From contig JAFAER010000024.1 of the NCBI GenBank assembly GCA_023423895.1, positions 186,001-250,000 of the forward strand: a DNA stretch of 64,000 bases. Direction: 5' to 3'. Below, piece after piece: positions 35,318 to 43,389 of this stretch (position 1 is the stretch's first letter; each line of letters starts with the position of its first letter). Below the pieces are notes generated by a model. The model had not been told where the DNA came from. It worked only from the letters and a program-made list of their open reading frames with translations, and did no database searches. A program made the position numbers and the translations under genes. Origin of the DNA: Pseudomonadota bacterium. Lineage in GTDB: Bacteria; Myxococcota_A; Polyangia; Polyangiales; Polyangiaceae.

Positions 35318-36521
35318 CGGTGATCACCTCGTCCCCGACCTGCACTTCGCCGACGATCTCGGTCACGTGTCCATCGCTGGCTCCCGGACGGACGGGGACG
35401 AGGACCGCTTGACCGCCGCGTAGGACGTAGACGCGCTTCTCGTCCGGGCGGGTCGAAGGAGCCGGCGGTCCGAATCCGGGCGTGGCTGGGGGCGAGAACC
35501 TGAGCGCGGCGTTCGCGACGACGAGGACGTCCTTGACCGTCTCGCTCGTGATCGTCGCCGTTGCCGTCATCCCGGGACGGAGGAGCCGCTCTTGGTTTTC
35601 GACCGTGAGCACGGCCTCGTACGTGACGACGTTCTGCGACGTCTTCGGATCGTTTCGCAGCGACACGACCTTCGACGGGAACGAGCGGTTCGGATACGCG
35701 TCCACCGTGAACGTCGCCTCGGCGCTTTCGCGCACGCGGCCGATGTCCGCCTCGTCGATGTCGACGTGGAGCGAGAGCTTCGTCAGGTCCTCGGCGAGGC
35801 GGAACAGGATCGGCGTCTGAAAGCCGGCGGTGACGGTCTGCCCCGGCTCGACGGCGCGCGCGAGGACGATGCCGTCGATGGGCGCGACGATCTTCGTCTT
35901 GCCGAGCTTGGACTGTGCCGACTTGAGCGACGCCGCGGCGAGGCTCGCGCTGGCCTTCGCGCTCGCCACGCTCGCCTCGGCGCGCGCCGCTGCTGCGCGT
36001 GCGGCCTCGAGATCTTTCTGAGAGACGAGCCCTTGTTTGGCTTGTTCTTCCGCTCGGTCGCGTGCCTGGCGCGATTCGAGGAGCGTCGCCTCGGCCGTGC
36101 GGATGCCGGCATTCGAGGAGATCACCTGCGCGCTCGCCTCGTCGACCGCCGCGTGGAGCTGCTCCGGATCGATCTCCGCGAGCACCTGCCCCTTCTTGAC
36201 CGGGTCGTTGTAGTCGACGAGCACGGTAAGCACCTTCCCGGTCACCTCGGCGCCGACCTCGACGGTGTTGAGGCCCTGGAGGTTTCCGGTCGCCGACACG
36301 GTCACGTGGACGTCGGCGCGGTGGGCCTTCTCGGTCACCCAGCGCGGTTGCATGCTCGCAGCGCGCCGGCGCATCGCGTTTGCGCCGGCTGCGGCGGCGA
36401 GAAGCGCAATCGCGACGACGACGAGCCAGACCACGACCTTCCGCCGTCGTCGCGTTCCCACCTGGAGGGTGCGGCGAATGTCCTGGGGTCTCGGTGCCGT
36501 GGCGGGGGGTCGATCGGCCAT
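35298..36521 (-). CDS. Membrane-fusion protein of the exporter
   Basis: 407 residues, ATG at 36521 with AGGA upstream. One N-terminal membrane segment, a lipoyl-like half (GAEVTGKVLTVLVDYNDPVKKGQVLAEID), a coiled-coil hairpin (about 110-190, AEATLLESRQARDRAEEQ...), the second lipoyl half (GKTKIVAPIDGIVLARAVEPGQTV) and a beta-barrel part. This is the RND/MacA adaptor fold. It bridges the permease to TolC. The C-terminus ends in the 20-bp overlap with the ATPase gene. Probable export substrates (peptides, siderophores or macrolides) cannot be read. Confidence 0.94.
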   Translation of the reverse strand: MADRPPATAPRPQDIRRTLQVGTRRRRKVVVWLVVVAIALLAAAAGANAMRRRAASMQPRWVTEKAHRADVHVTVSATGNLQGLNTVEVGAEVTGKVLTVLVDYNDPVKKGQVLAEIDPEQLHAAVDEASAQVISSNAGIRTAEATLLESRQARDRAEEQAKQGLVSQKDLEAARAAAARAEASVASAKASASLAAASLKSAQSKLGKTKIVAPIDGIVLARAVEPGQTVTAGFQTPILFRLAEDLTKLSLHVDIDEADIGRVRESAEATFTVDAYPNRSFPSKVVSLRNDPKTSQNVVTYEAVLTVENQERLLRPGMTATATITSETVKDVLVVANAALRFSPPATPGFGPPAPSTRPDEKRVYVLRGGQAVLVPVRPGASDGHVTEIVGEVQVGDEVITDAVTGP

Positions 36522-36678
36522 TGTCCTGCTGATCCGCGGAGCGCGGAGGAACGACGATATTGGCCCAGCCACCGCGCGCAACGACAACCCGCTCAGCCGA
36601 ATGCGGTATCGGACCGCCCCGGCACCCGAGGGGACAGACCGTCTGAGCCGCAACACGCGGATGAGCTCGGTCCCGACT

Positions 36679-37995
36679 TCAGGCGAGCGCGCGGATCGCC
36701 CGCAGCGCCGCGTCCACGTCTGCATGCGAGCTCACGAGCGAGGCGGCGATGCGCGCGAGCGGCGGACGATACGGGGTCACCGAAGCGATGATCTTCTGGG
36801 CCTGGAGCCGCTCGACCACGGCGTCCGGCTTCATGCCGGCGACCTCGAAGCACACGATGCCGGACGACACCGACGACGAGCGCGGGGTGTGGAGCTTCAC
36901 GTGTCTCATCGCCGCGAGCCCCTCCTTCGCGTGCCCATTGAGCTCGTGGATGCGCGCCTGGACCCGCGCCTTCCCGATCTCCTGATGAAGCGCGAATGCG
37001 TCTGCGAGCGCCCAGTAGTGCTCGAACGCCTTGAAGCCGCCCGGGCTCATCACGCGCCCGTCGATCGGCGGCGTGTTCGTGCCGTATTGGCGTGCAGTCC
37101 ACCATCCGCCGAAGAACGGCGGGATCGTCGGAAGCATCGCGCGCATCGCATCGGCGCGGCCCCAGAGGATGCCCGTACCGCGAGGACCGTAGATCCACTT
37201 GTGACAGCCCGCAGCGAAGAAGTCGCAGCCGAGGTCGGGCATCGACGCGTCCTCGACGCCGAACCCGTGCACGCCGTCGACGCAGAGCACGGCGCGTTCG
37301 CGCGGCTCTCGTGACGCCTGCGCGCGCGCGAGCGCGTCGGCGATCTTCCGAACGGGCGTCTTCACGCCCGTCGAAGAGTGCACCCACGTGATCGCGACGA
37401 CCCGCGTTCGCGGAGTCAGTGCGCTCGCGAGCGCGGCGGTCATCGCGTCTTCGGTCGCGGACGCAGCGTCGTCGTAGAGCGCGACCTTCCGAATCGTCGC
37501 TCCGGTGCGCGCCGCCGCGAGGCGAAGCGATTCGTGCGTCGAGTAGTGATCGTGGGTCGTCGTCAGGATCTCGTCGCCGGGCGCGAGCCGGAGCCCGTTG
37601 TAGAGCGTTGCGAGGCCCATCGTCGTGCTGTCGGTGAGCGCGATCTCGTCGGGGGCGACGCCCATGTACGCTCCGGCCGTCGCTCGCACGCGTGACGTCT
37701 GCTTGTTGCTCGCGAACTCGCGCTCGAGTGCCAGCACCGGGTTCGCGTCGAGCTCGCGACGGAATCGCTCGATCGCCTCCGCCACGGGCTTCGGATGGGA
37801 CACGAGGAGGAAGCTCGCGAGATGGACGTAGTCGCGCGTGAGGGGAAAGAGCTCACGGACGGCCTCCCACGGATCGCCGGCCGACGACGTCGTGGCGGCA
37901 GCGGGGGCGGCCCTACCGCGTGCTGCACATGCCGAGGCGAGGGCTGCCGTCAGCCCGAGGAACGTCCTACGCGGAAGCGGATCGAGTGAGGCCAT
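36679..37995 (-). CDS. Tat-exported class V aminotransferase
   Basis: 438 residues from the ATG at 37995 (GGAGAGAC upstream). N-terminus has a twin-arginine motif RRTFLGL and a hydrophobic stretch with a possible lipobox ASAC; then an Ala/Ser linker. The enzyme region has the aminotransferase class V features: ALTDSTTMGLATLYNGL, VAITWVHSSTGVKTPVRKI, VDGVHGFG and the PLP lysine in AAGCHKWIYGPRGTGILWG near 260. It resembles isopenicillin-N epimerase-like proteins. Exporting a PLP enzyme needs the cofactor to be loaded before Tat transport. It is 157 bp upstream of the exporter operon on the same strand; no link shown. Confidence 0.9.
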   Translation of the reverse strand: MASLDPLPRRTFLGLTAALASACAARGRAAPAAATTSSAGDPWEAVRELFPLTRDYVHLASFLLVSHPKPVAEAIERFRRELDANPVLALEREFASNKQTSRVRATAGAYMGVAPDEIALTDSTTMGLATLYNGLRLAPGDEILTTTHDHYSTHESLRLAAARTGATIRKVALYDDAASATEDAMTAALASALTPRTRVVAITWVHSSTGVKTPVRKIADALARAQASREPRERAVLCVDGVHGFGVEDASMPDLGCDFFAAGCHKWIYGPRGTGILWGRADAMRAMLPTIPPFFGGWWTARQYGTNTPPIDGRVMSPGGFKAFEHYWALADAFALHQEIGKARVQARIHELNGHAKEGLAAMRHVKLHTPRSSSVSSGIVCFEVAGMKPDAVVERLQAQKIIASVTPYRPPLARIAASLVSSHADVDAALRAIRALA

Positions 37996-38107
37996 GTCTC
38001 TCCGTGCGCCGGTGCCGGCCATCTCGGCTTAGCGCACGGCGCCCGAGCGAGCGAGCGACGCGATGCCCGCGGCCCGAGATCGCTCGCCGAACGAGAGCAT
38101 GGCTCCG

Positions 38108-39343
38108 TCACATCAAAGAGGTGCTCGACGCCTGCTCGATGCGGAGCGCCTGCTGGATGCCACGCTGCAGGGTCGAACGCGTGATGATGCCCTCGAGCTC
38201 GGCCCCGAACCCGACGAACGTCTGCGCGATCACGGGGCTGATGCCCGTGAGGATGACGTCCGCCCCCAGCAGTCGCGTCGCGCGGGCGGCGTTCACGATC
38301 ATCGTCCCCACCTGCGTGTCGACGACCTTCAAGCCGGTCACGTCGATGATGACCGTGTTCGCCTCGTAGCGATGAACCCCGTCGAGCAGCGTTTTCAGGA
38401 TCTCCTGTGCGCGGGTCGCATCCACGGAGCCGATGAGCGGCATCACCGTCACGCCGTCTGCGAGCGGAATGAGAGGCGCAGAAAGCTCCCGGAGCGTCTC
38501 ACGCTGCGCGGCGATGACCTCCTCCTGCAGCCTGGCTCGTTCGAGGTCGGCCTCGTGCTCCTTCGTCACGTCGCGGATGATCGAGCACGTGAGAATGGGG
38601 TTGCCCCTCTCGTCGAAGAGGCGGGAGATGGCGTTGAAGGCGCGCCACTCGGTGCCGTCAGGCCGCTTTGCCCAGAAGTAGCCCTTCCAGGCACCGTGCT
38701 TCTCGACCGACGGGAAAGCCTCATTCATGAGGATGTCGATCTGGCTCTGCGTCATGAGGCTGCCGAAGTCCTGCGCGCAATACTCCTCGGCAGACTTCAT
38801 CCCGTTCATCTGAACGAGCGAATCGTTCACGTAGATGATCCGGTTCTCCATGTTCGTCACGACGATGCCGTCGACGGAGTACGTCGCGAGTGCCTTGAAC
38901 ATGGTCGCCTGGGCCGACTGGTGCTCGGCCAACAGGAGGAGCACCCTGTCGGCGACGCGGTTGGCGATGCGGACCCCGTTTGCGATGCCGGAGATCCCGG
39001 CTGCCTCCGCAGAGAGCAAGAGGTCGACGACGTGGTCTCGGTACACCCCGACGTACGACACGGTCGCGGGAGTGCTGAGCGTCGTCCACGAGGCGTTGGC
39101 GCGGCACGCCTCGGGCACCACCGTCGAGAGCGACTCGAGGTCGCTCATCCCGCGCAGGAAGATGCCGAGCACCGTGCGCACACCCTTCGAGATCTCCTCG
39201 CGCGGTTTCGTCCGATAGATCGCGTAGTCGTCGCGAAGGGAATCGACCAGGGACTCGACCGTCGCGTCCTGCGCAGTCGCCAGGAGCTTCTCGCAGGCGG
39301 GGTCGAGCTCGAGTTGTGGTCCGCTACTCGTCGGCGCTGCCAT
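38108..39343 (-). CDS. RsbR-like PAS-STAS regulator
   Basis: 411 residues from the ATG at 39343, which has GGAGG six bases upstream; the longer frame to 39472 is less likely. N-terminal helical region (about 10-130) of the RsbR-type, a PAS domain (about 140-260, IVVTNMENRIIYVNDSLVQMNG ... FDERGNPILTCSIIRDVT), a coiled linker, and a C-terminal STAS domain (about 295-400, with DVTGLKVVDTQVG and RLLGADVILTGISPVIAQTFVGFGAELEG). Such proteins form stressosome-like scaffolds with RsbS and RsbT kinase. The expected phosphorylatable Thr residues are present (DVTG, VDTQ). No RsbS/RsbT is in the window. Confidence 0.9.
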   Translation of the reverse strand: MAAPTSSGPQLELDPACEKLLATAQDATVESLVDSLRDDYAIYRTKPREEISKGVRTVLGIFLRGMSDLESLSTVVPEACRANASWTTLSTPATVSYVGVYRDHVVDLLLSAEAAGISGIANGVRIANRVADRVLLLLAEHQSAQATMFKALATYSVDGIVVTNMENRIIYVNDSLVQMNGMKSAEEYCAQDFGSLMTQSQIDILMNEAFPSVEKHGAWKGYFWAKRPDGTEWRAFNAISRLFDERGNPILTCSIIRDVTKEHEADLERARLQEEVIAAQRETLRELSAPLIPLADGVTVMPLIGSVDATRAQEILKTLLDGVHRYEANTVIIDVTGLKVVDTQVGTMIVNAARATRLLGADVILTGISPVIAQTFVGFGAELEGIITRSTLQRGIQQALRIEQASSTSLM

Positions 39344-40150
39344 CTCGTCCTCCATGGGGATTGCCGTTCCAAACGCACGCGATGTCTCCGAACGACCCAC
39401 GCGTCGCGCTCCAGCGAGTGAGCGCCGAGAGCAGGATCTCGGACCACCCTCGAGGGCCTGCTGGCGTGACACGCTGCAGAGGCAAATTGGCTGGCACGTT
39501 ACTGAACTTCGATCGCCTCGCCAAGCGTGTACATGACGGTCATGGCGAAATAGAAACCGAGGTCACGCGGCAGAGCGAATCCGGCTATCCGCATCGTCGT
39601 GAACACCGGGGCGACCAGGGAAAACGTCGAGGCCGTTCCATTCGGGATCCGCCCAGTGACGGCGACGGCGGCCCTGGAGCTTGGGAATGGCGCTTCCCGA
39701 AGGCCCCTGAGCCATCACCTGCCGCCATACGCGTCGGGACCTGCCGACACCGCGCGGCGCAGCATCCGGCGTCGTCGTCATGACACGACCGCTACATCTG
39801 CCTAGGGCGTCGGAGCCTCTCCCGCATTCGTCGACATGGCAATCGTCGTCGTGACGTCACGTCCTGTTTCGGTGGGCCCCAATCCAAATAATCCCAATTC
39901 GAACAATGGCGCGTTCTTGATTCAAAACATTCAAGCCGGTCGGTTGACGCTCGTGATGTCGCATGAGAGAACTGTTCGCTTTCGTCGCGACCGAGATCGT
40001 CCGACGGATCCTTCAATACGCATCAGGCATTGCTTCCTTGAGTGACGCTTGAACGAGAGCGCTCTTCGGTGTGCTTTTCGGCAAGCGTGCTGCGCAGATG
40101 TCGGCGACGAGTGGTGAATATGCCAATCTCCCCAAATGACGGAGGAAACA
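39344..40150. other. Large intergenic region with a possible gene remnant
   Basis: No full gene seen in these 807 bp. On the minus strand 39499-39606 a frame of 35 codons (GTG start; or 31 from ATG at 39594) ending in TAA has a hydrophobic, high-GC3 reading (FYFAMTVMYTLGEAIEVQ) that could be a fragment of a membrane protein; the same frame is open about 25 further codons upstream without a good start. Around 39870-39950 the sequence is unusually A/T-rich for the window (AATCCAAATAATCCCAATTCG...). Upstream of 40151 no clear promoter is visible. The frame at 39836-40045 is not convincing. Confidence 0.5.
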
Positions 40151-40846
40151 ATGTTGCTGAATCGTATATCGGGCTTTCTGACGGTAAGTGCGTTGGCAGG
40201 GTCGATGCTCGTCGGGTGTACGGACGGTGTCATCAGGTCGGACGCGGACGAGGAGTCTCTTGGACAGACCTCGGCGGCGCTTCAGGGGCCCGGTAGCCCG
40301 GGACATGGCAACCCTGGCCACCCCGGTCGCGGAAACCCAGGGCCCGGCCACCCGGGTGGCGGTCCCGGCCAGTGCGGTTGCAACGATCCCGCACAGCAGC
40401 GGCTGGAGGACATCCGCGCGCTCACGGAGCTCACGTACCGCTACGCGTACGCGCTCGACGATCGCGACTGGACGACGCTTCGTTCGCTCTTCGTTCCCAA
40501 CGCCCGGTTCGACTACGGGCTTGGGCCGGAATACGTGATGTTCGGGCGCGATGTGTTCGTCGACGCCACGGCCGCGGCGCTCGCGCCGATGGACGCGACG
40601 CATCACATGTTCACCAATCACGTGTTCGACATCGACGGGAACACGGCGACGGGGCGCTTCTACATGCACGCGCAGCACATGAAGCTCTCCGAGCAGGCCG
40701 GCCCGTTCCACACCCTCGGCGGTTACTACCGCGAGAAGTTCGTGAGGACGAACGACGGCTGGAAGATCTCCGAGGTCATCTACACGGCCACGTGGGGCCG
40801 GGGCAATCCGGCGGTCAACCCCGGCTTCCGCACGGACGCCCCCTGA
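40151..40846 (+). CDS. SnoaL-like (NTF2-fold) lipoprotein with collagen-like linker
   Basis: 231 residues, ATG at 40151 with GGAGGAA upstream. Signal peptide with lipobox LVGC near residue 23. A Gly-Pro-His/Asn-rich linker (about 46-78, repeats such as GNPGHPGRG and GPGHPGGG) precedes a SnoaL/NTF2-like domain of about 140 residues (ALTELTYRYAYALDDRDWTTLRSLFVPNARFDYG ... HHMFTNHVFDIDGNTATGRFYMHAQH ... YYREKFVRTNDGWKISEVIYTATW). Such folds are cyclases, isomerases or ligand binders; catalytic Asp/His residues are plausible but not proven. The linker repeats resemble collagen only in composition (no strict GXY phase). Confidence 0.87.
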   Translation: MLLNRISGFLTVSALAGSMLVGCTDGVIRSDADEESLGQTSAALQGPGSPGHGNPGHPGRGNPGPGHPGGGPGQCGCNDPAQQRLEDIRALTELTYRYAYALDDRDWTTLRSLFVPNARFDYGLGPEYVMFGRDVFVDATAAALAPMDATHHMFTNHVFDIDGNTATGRFYMHAQHMKLSEQAGPFHTLGGYYREKFVRTNDGWKISEVIYTATWGRGNPAVNPGFRTDAP

Positions 40847-40945
40847 GCGTCGACGGTCGCGTGATGCGCGGACGTCCCGTGCATCACGGCGGCCTGAGCT
40901 GCCGGTCTCGCACAGGAGCGCGGGCATGCGCTGCAACAGAGGTAC

Positions 40946-40991
40946 GGCATCGGCTCGAGTGGCACGTTGCGTGTGCAACCGAGCCGATGCC
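40946..40991. terminator. Long hairpin between convergent lipoprotein genes
   Basis: GGCATCGGCTCG and its exact complement form a 12-bp stem; inner GCAC/GTGC adds 4 bp. It sits between the convergent SnoaL-like and metalloprotease genes, 100 bp after the first stop and 50 bp before the other. No U-tract follows. A bidirectional terminator is likely. Confidence 0.6.
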
Positions 40992-41040
40992 TCGCCAGCG
41001 GCGAGCGCGGACGATGACCGATGAGCGCGCTCGGGAGCGG

Positions 41041-43290
41041 TCACTTGCTCCAGTCGCTCACCTTCATCGCGCCCAGGCAGTTGCCCACGGGAGCGTTGCC
41101 GCCCTGGCCTTGCGCGTCTCCGAAGAAGCCGGGCACCGTCTTGCCGCCGACCGTGTGGGGCGCGTTCGTTCCCGTCGCCGCCGCTGACGTGCAGAAGGTC
41201 GTGCCGGGCGCGTGGAGGCCGACGGCGTAGTAGTCGTAGCGGCCGCCCGGCTTGGTCACCGTCGCCCAGGTGTACATGTTCGTGTACGCCATCAGGCAGT
41301 TGACGTCGCCGCTCGAGTCGTTGCCGGCGGTGCCGATGCGCCCTTGCAGAGGAAGCGGGCGATCGGTCAGCTCGACGCCGTCGACCCCGTACGCGTGGTA
41401 GTCGACCATCGCCGAGGTGATCTGGCGAGGCCCCGTGAAGTCCGACGGCCTCCCGTGGTGAGGCGCGCCGACGCCGTGCGCGAGCTCATGGGCGACCGTC
41501 GTCGCGATGTCCTGCACGAGGGTGTAGGGCATCGCGGTCCCCGCCGCGGTTGCGGCAGCCTTCTGGGCCTCGTAGGTGGCCGTGATCTGGGCGAAGTCCA
41601 CCACGACCTGCTCCGAGAGCTTCGGCGTCTTGCCGAGCAGCGTTGCCGGGTGATTCTCTCCGACGACGCTGTCGGGCAGCGTTCCGTCGACGAGCTTCAT
41701 CCCGTATTGCTCGCCGCGCGATGCCGTCGTCCGGTTGGTGTTGAGCAGCCGTGACCCCGGCAGCTCTCCATCGGTCATCTCGAGAACACGAATGCCCGAT
41801 GCCTTTTCGAAGAGCTCGAGCCCGGGTTTCGCCTTGGCGCCGACGGTGTTGAGCACGGCGACGTCCTTCCTCTTCGGATCGAGCATCTTGGCTCCCGTCG
41901 CGCGCCGCGTGTGCTTGCCGCCGACGATCAGACCTCGGTACTCCTCGTAGGCGGTCAGCCCGTCGCCGATCTTCGAGTTGCCCTTCTGGACGTCCTCGTC
42001 ATCGTCATCGACGCCTTCGAAATCCACGAGCTCCTTCCAGCGATCGCCGATGGCGGACACCGCGGACCGCTTCGGGAGCGGGACGCGCGAGACCGACGGA
42101 TCGTCCCTCAGATACCCGGTGACCTTGCGGCCGTCCTCGAGCGTCGCGGTCACGAGCAGGTTGCCGAACGCGCCCCAGTCGTATGCGGTGACGACCGCCG
42201 TCGCGGTCTCGAACGAGCCGTTGGTCGCCTTCGCGCTCTGCTTTTCGTCGTCGATCATGAGATCGCCGTTCGTAGCGGCTTCGAAGCCGAGGTCGGGCGT
42301 CGTGAGGCCGCCGCTCAGCGGAAGGTTCAGCGCGACGCCCTTCTCCTTGGAGACCTCGACGAGCTCGAACGAGACCTCCTTCGCGCGGAGGTCGGTCGGC
42401 TCGCCGTCCTTCGAGACGAGGGTCGCCGTCACGGCGAGCGTGTTTCCAGGGGTGCTCTCGGTCGCGGCGCCCTCGGGGAGCCAGTCATCGTAGCCGCTGG
42501 CCTCGACGACGAGGTCCACCGGGACCTCTTTCCGCGGCGTGAGTCGCCAGCGCAACGTACCGGAGCGCATCGGGCACTTCTCGGAAGACGCGTTGTCGCC
42601 GTCGACCTCGCGCTCACGGGCGCGGTAGCGCTCCCACGACCACGCATCGGAGATCTCGACGCCCTCCGCCGGAAGGTCGAAGACGACGTACGCCGGCGCC
42701 ATGAACGGGAGGCTGATCGTTCGCTCGGAGGTGCTGTTGGGGAACACGACCGTTCCGTCATCGTCCGTCTTCGAGCCCGTTCTCGAGACGGAGAAGGGCA
42801 TCGTCCCGATGTCGAGATCGTACGTCCCCGCTTTCAGATCCATGACCAGGATGACGCCCGGATGGCTGGTGCCCGAGCCGCTCGACGCGGATCGCTCCGA
42901 GCGATTCGGCCGCTGCGTGACGGTCCCTTCGGCGAGGGACGAGCGCGCGAGGCCCTCGCCGGCGTATTTCGCAATGCCGTCGTCGAGCGACTCCTTCTCG
43001 AGGATGACGAAGCCCGATTCCGAGTAGCTGCGCGGGCTCTCCGTCACCGTCACGCCGGGAGCATCTTCGTATTCGCAGGGAGAGCTGCCGGAGTACTCGT
43101 AGCGCAGCTCCCACTGCTCGAAGGAGCCCAGGTCTCCGCGAGCCCGCGAGGGCTTCGTGTTCGGTGGCTTGGTCGGCTCGCCGCTTTGCTGCTTGGGGGA
43201 ATCGCAGGCGGCAGGCCCCGCCATCACCGCCAGCCCGAGGCACGCGACCGTCATCGCGCCACGTAGCGCGGGTCGTACGAACGAGATCAT
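41041..43290 (-). CDS. Metzincin-type zinc metalloprotease lipoprotein
   Basis: 749 residues from ATG at 43290 (AGGAG five bases upstream; GTG at 43296 is the alternative). Signal peptide with lipobox PAAC near residue 29. A long beta-rich N-terminal part (Ser/Asp/Glu-rich; repeats of immunoglobulin- or adhesin-like type) leads to the protease domain: H601-E602-L-A-H605-G-V-G608-A-P-H611, an exact HExxHxxGxxH zinc motif, and a Met-turn at CLMAY (Met667), together the metzincin signature. The best-supported function is a surface metalloprotease. The 500-residue N-terminal region has no recognised domain. It is convergent with a SnoaL-like lipoprotein. Confidence 0.9.
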   Translation of the reverse strand: MISFVRPALRGAMTVACLGLAVMAGPAACDSPKQQSGEPTKPPNTKPSRARGDLGSFEQWELRYEYSGSSPCEYEDAPGVTVTESPRSYSESGFVILEKESLDDGIAKYAGEGLARSSLAEGTVTQRPNRSERSASSGSGTSHPGVILVMDLKAGTYDLDIGTMPFSVSRTGSKTDDDGTVVFPNSTSERTISLPFMAPAYVVFDLPAEGVEISDAWSWERYRAREREVDGDNASSEKCPMRSGTLRWRLTPRKEVPVDLVVEASGYDDWLPEGAATESTPGNTLAVTATLVSKDGEPTDLRAKEVSFELVEVSKEKGVALNLPLSGGLTTPDLGFEAATNGDLMIDDEKQSAKATNGSFETATAVVTAYDWGAFGNLLVTATLEDGRKVTGYLRDDPSVSRVPLPKRSAVSAIGDRWKELVDFEGVDDDDEDVQKGNSKIGDGLTAYEEYRGLIVGGKHTRRATGAKMLDPKRKDVAVLNTVGAKAKPGLELFEKASGIRVLEMTDGELPGSRLLNTNRTTASRGEQYGMKLVDGTLPDSVVGENHPATLLGKTPKLSEQVVVDFAQITATYEAQKAAATAAGTAMPYTLVQDIATTVAHELAHGVGAPHHGRPSDFTGPRQITSAMVDYHAYGVDGVELTDRPLPLQGRIGTAGNDSSGDVNCLMAYTNMYTWATVTKPGGRYDYYAVGLHAPGTTFCTSAAATGTNAPHTVGGKTVPGFFGDAQGQGGNAPVGNCLGAMKVSDWSK

Positions 43291-43389
43291 CGTCACTCCT
43301 GTTTCGTTGTTGCTGATGGCCGCTAGGCGCCGACCTGAGCGGTCGTCGAACGTGCGGGGGATGGCGCGCTCGGATGCGCGCCGTGAAGG

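Noticed and set aside
39491..39510. TGGCACG followed by TGAAC, a partial sigma-54 promoter look
   Set aside because: The -12 GC is missing and no gene starts suitably downstream.
39836..40045. 69-codon plus-strand frame in the A/T-rich gap
   Set aside because: Asn/Pro-rich then Arg-rich reading without domain, no Shine-Dalgarno, not consistent with GC3 of the genome.
40372..41187. 271-codon frame over the SnoaL-like gene
   Set aside because: Shifted-frame shadow running through the hairpin; no domain.
41911..43266. Long antisense frame across the metalloprotease gene
   Set aside because: Reading is Arg/Ala-rich without domains; opposite strand has exact zinc motif.
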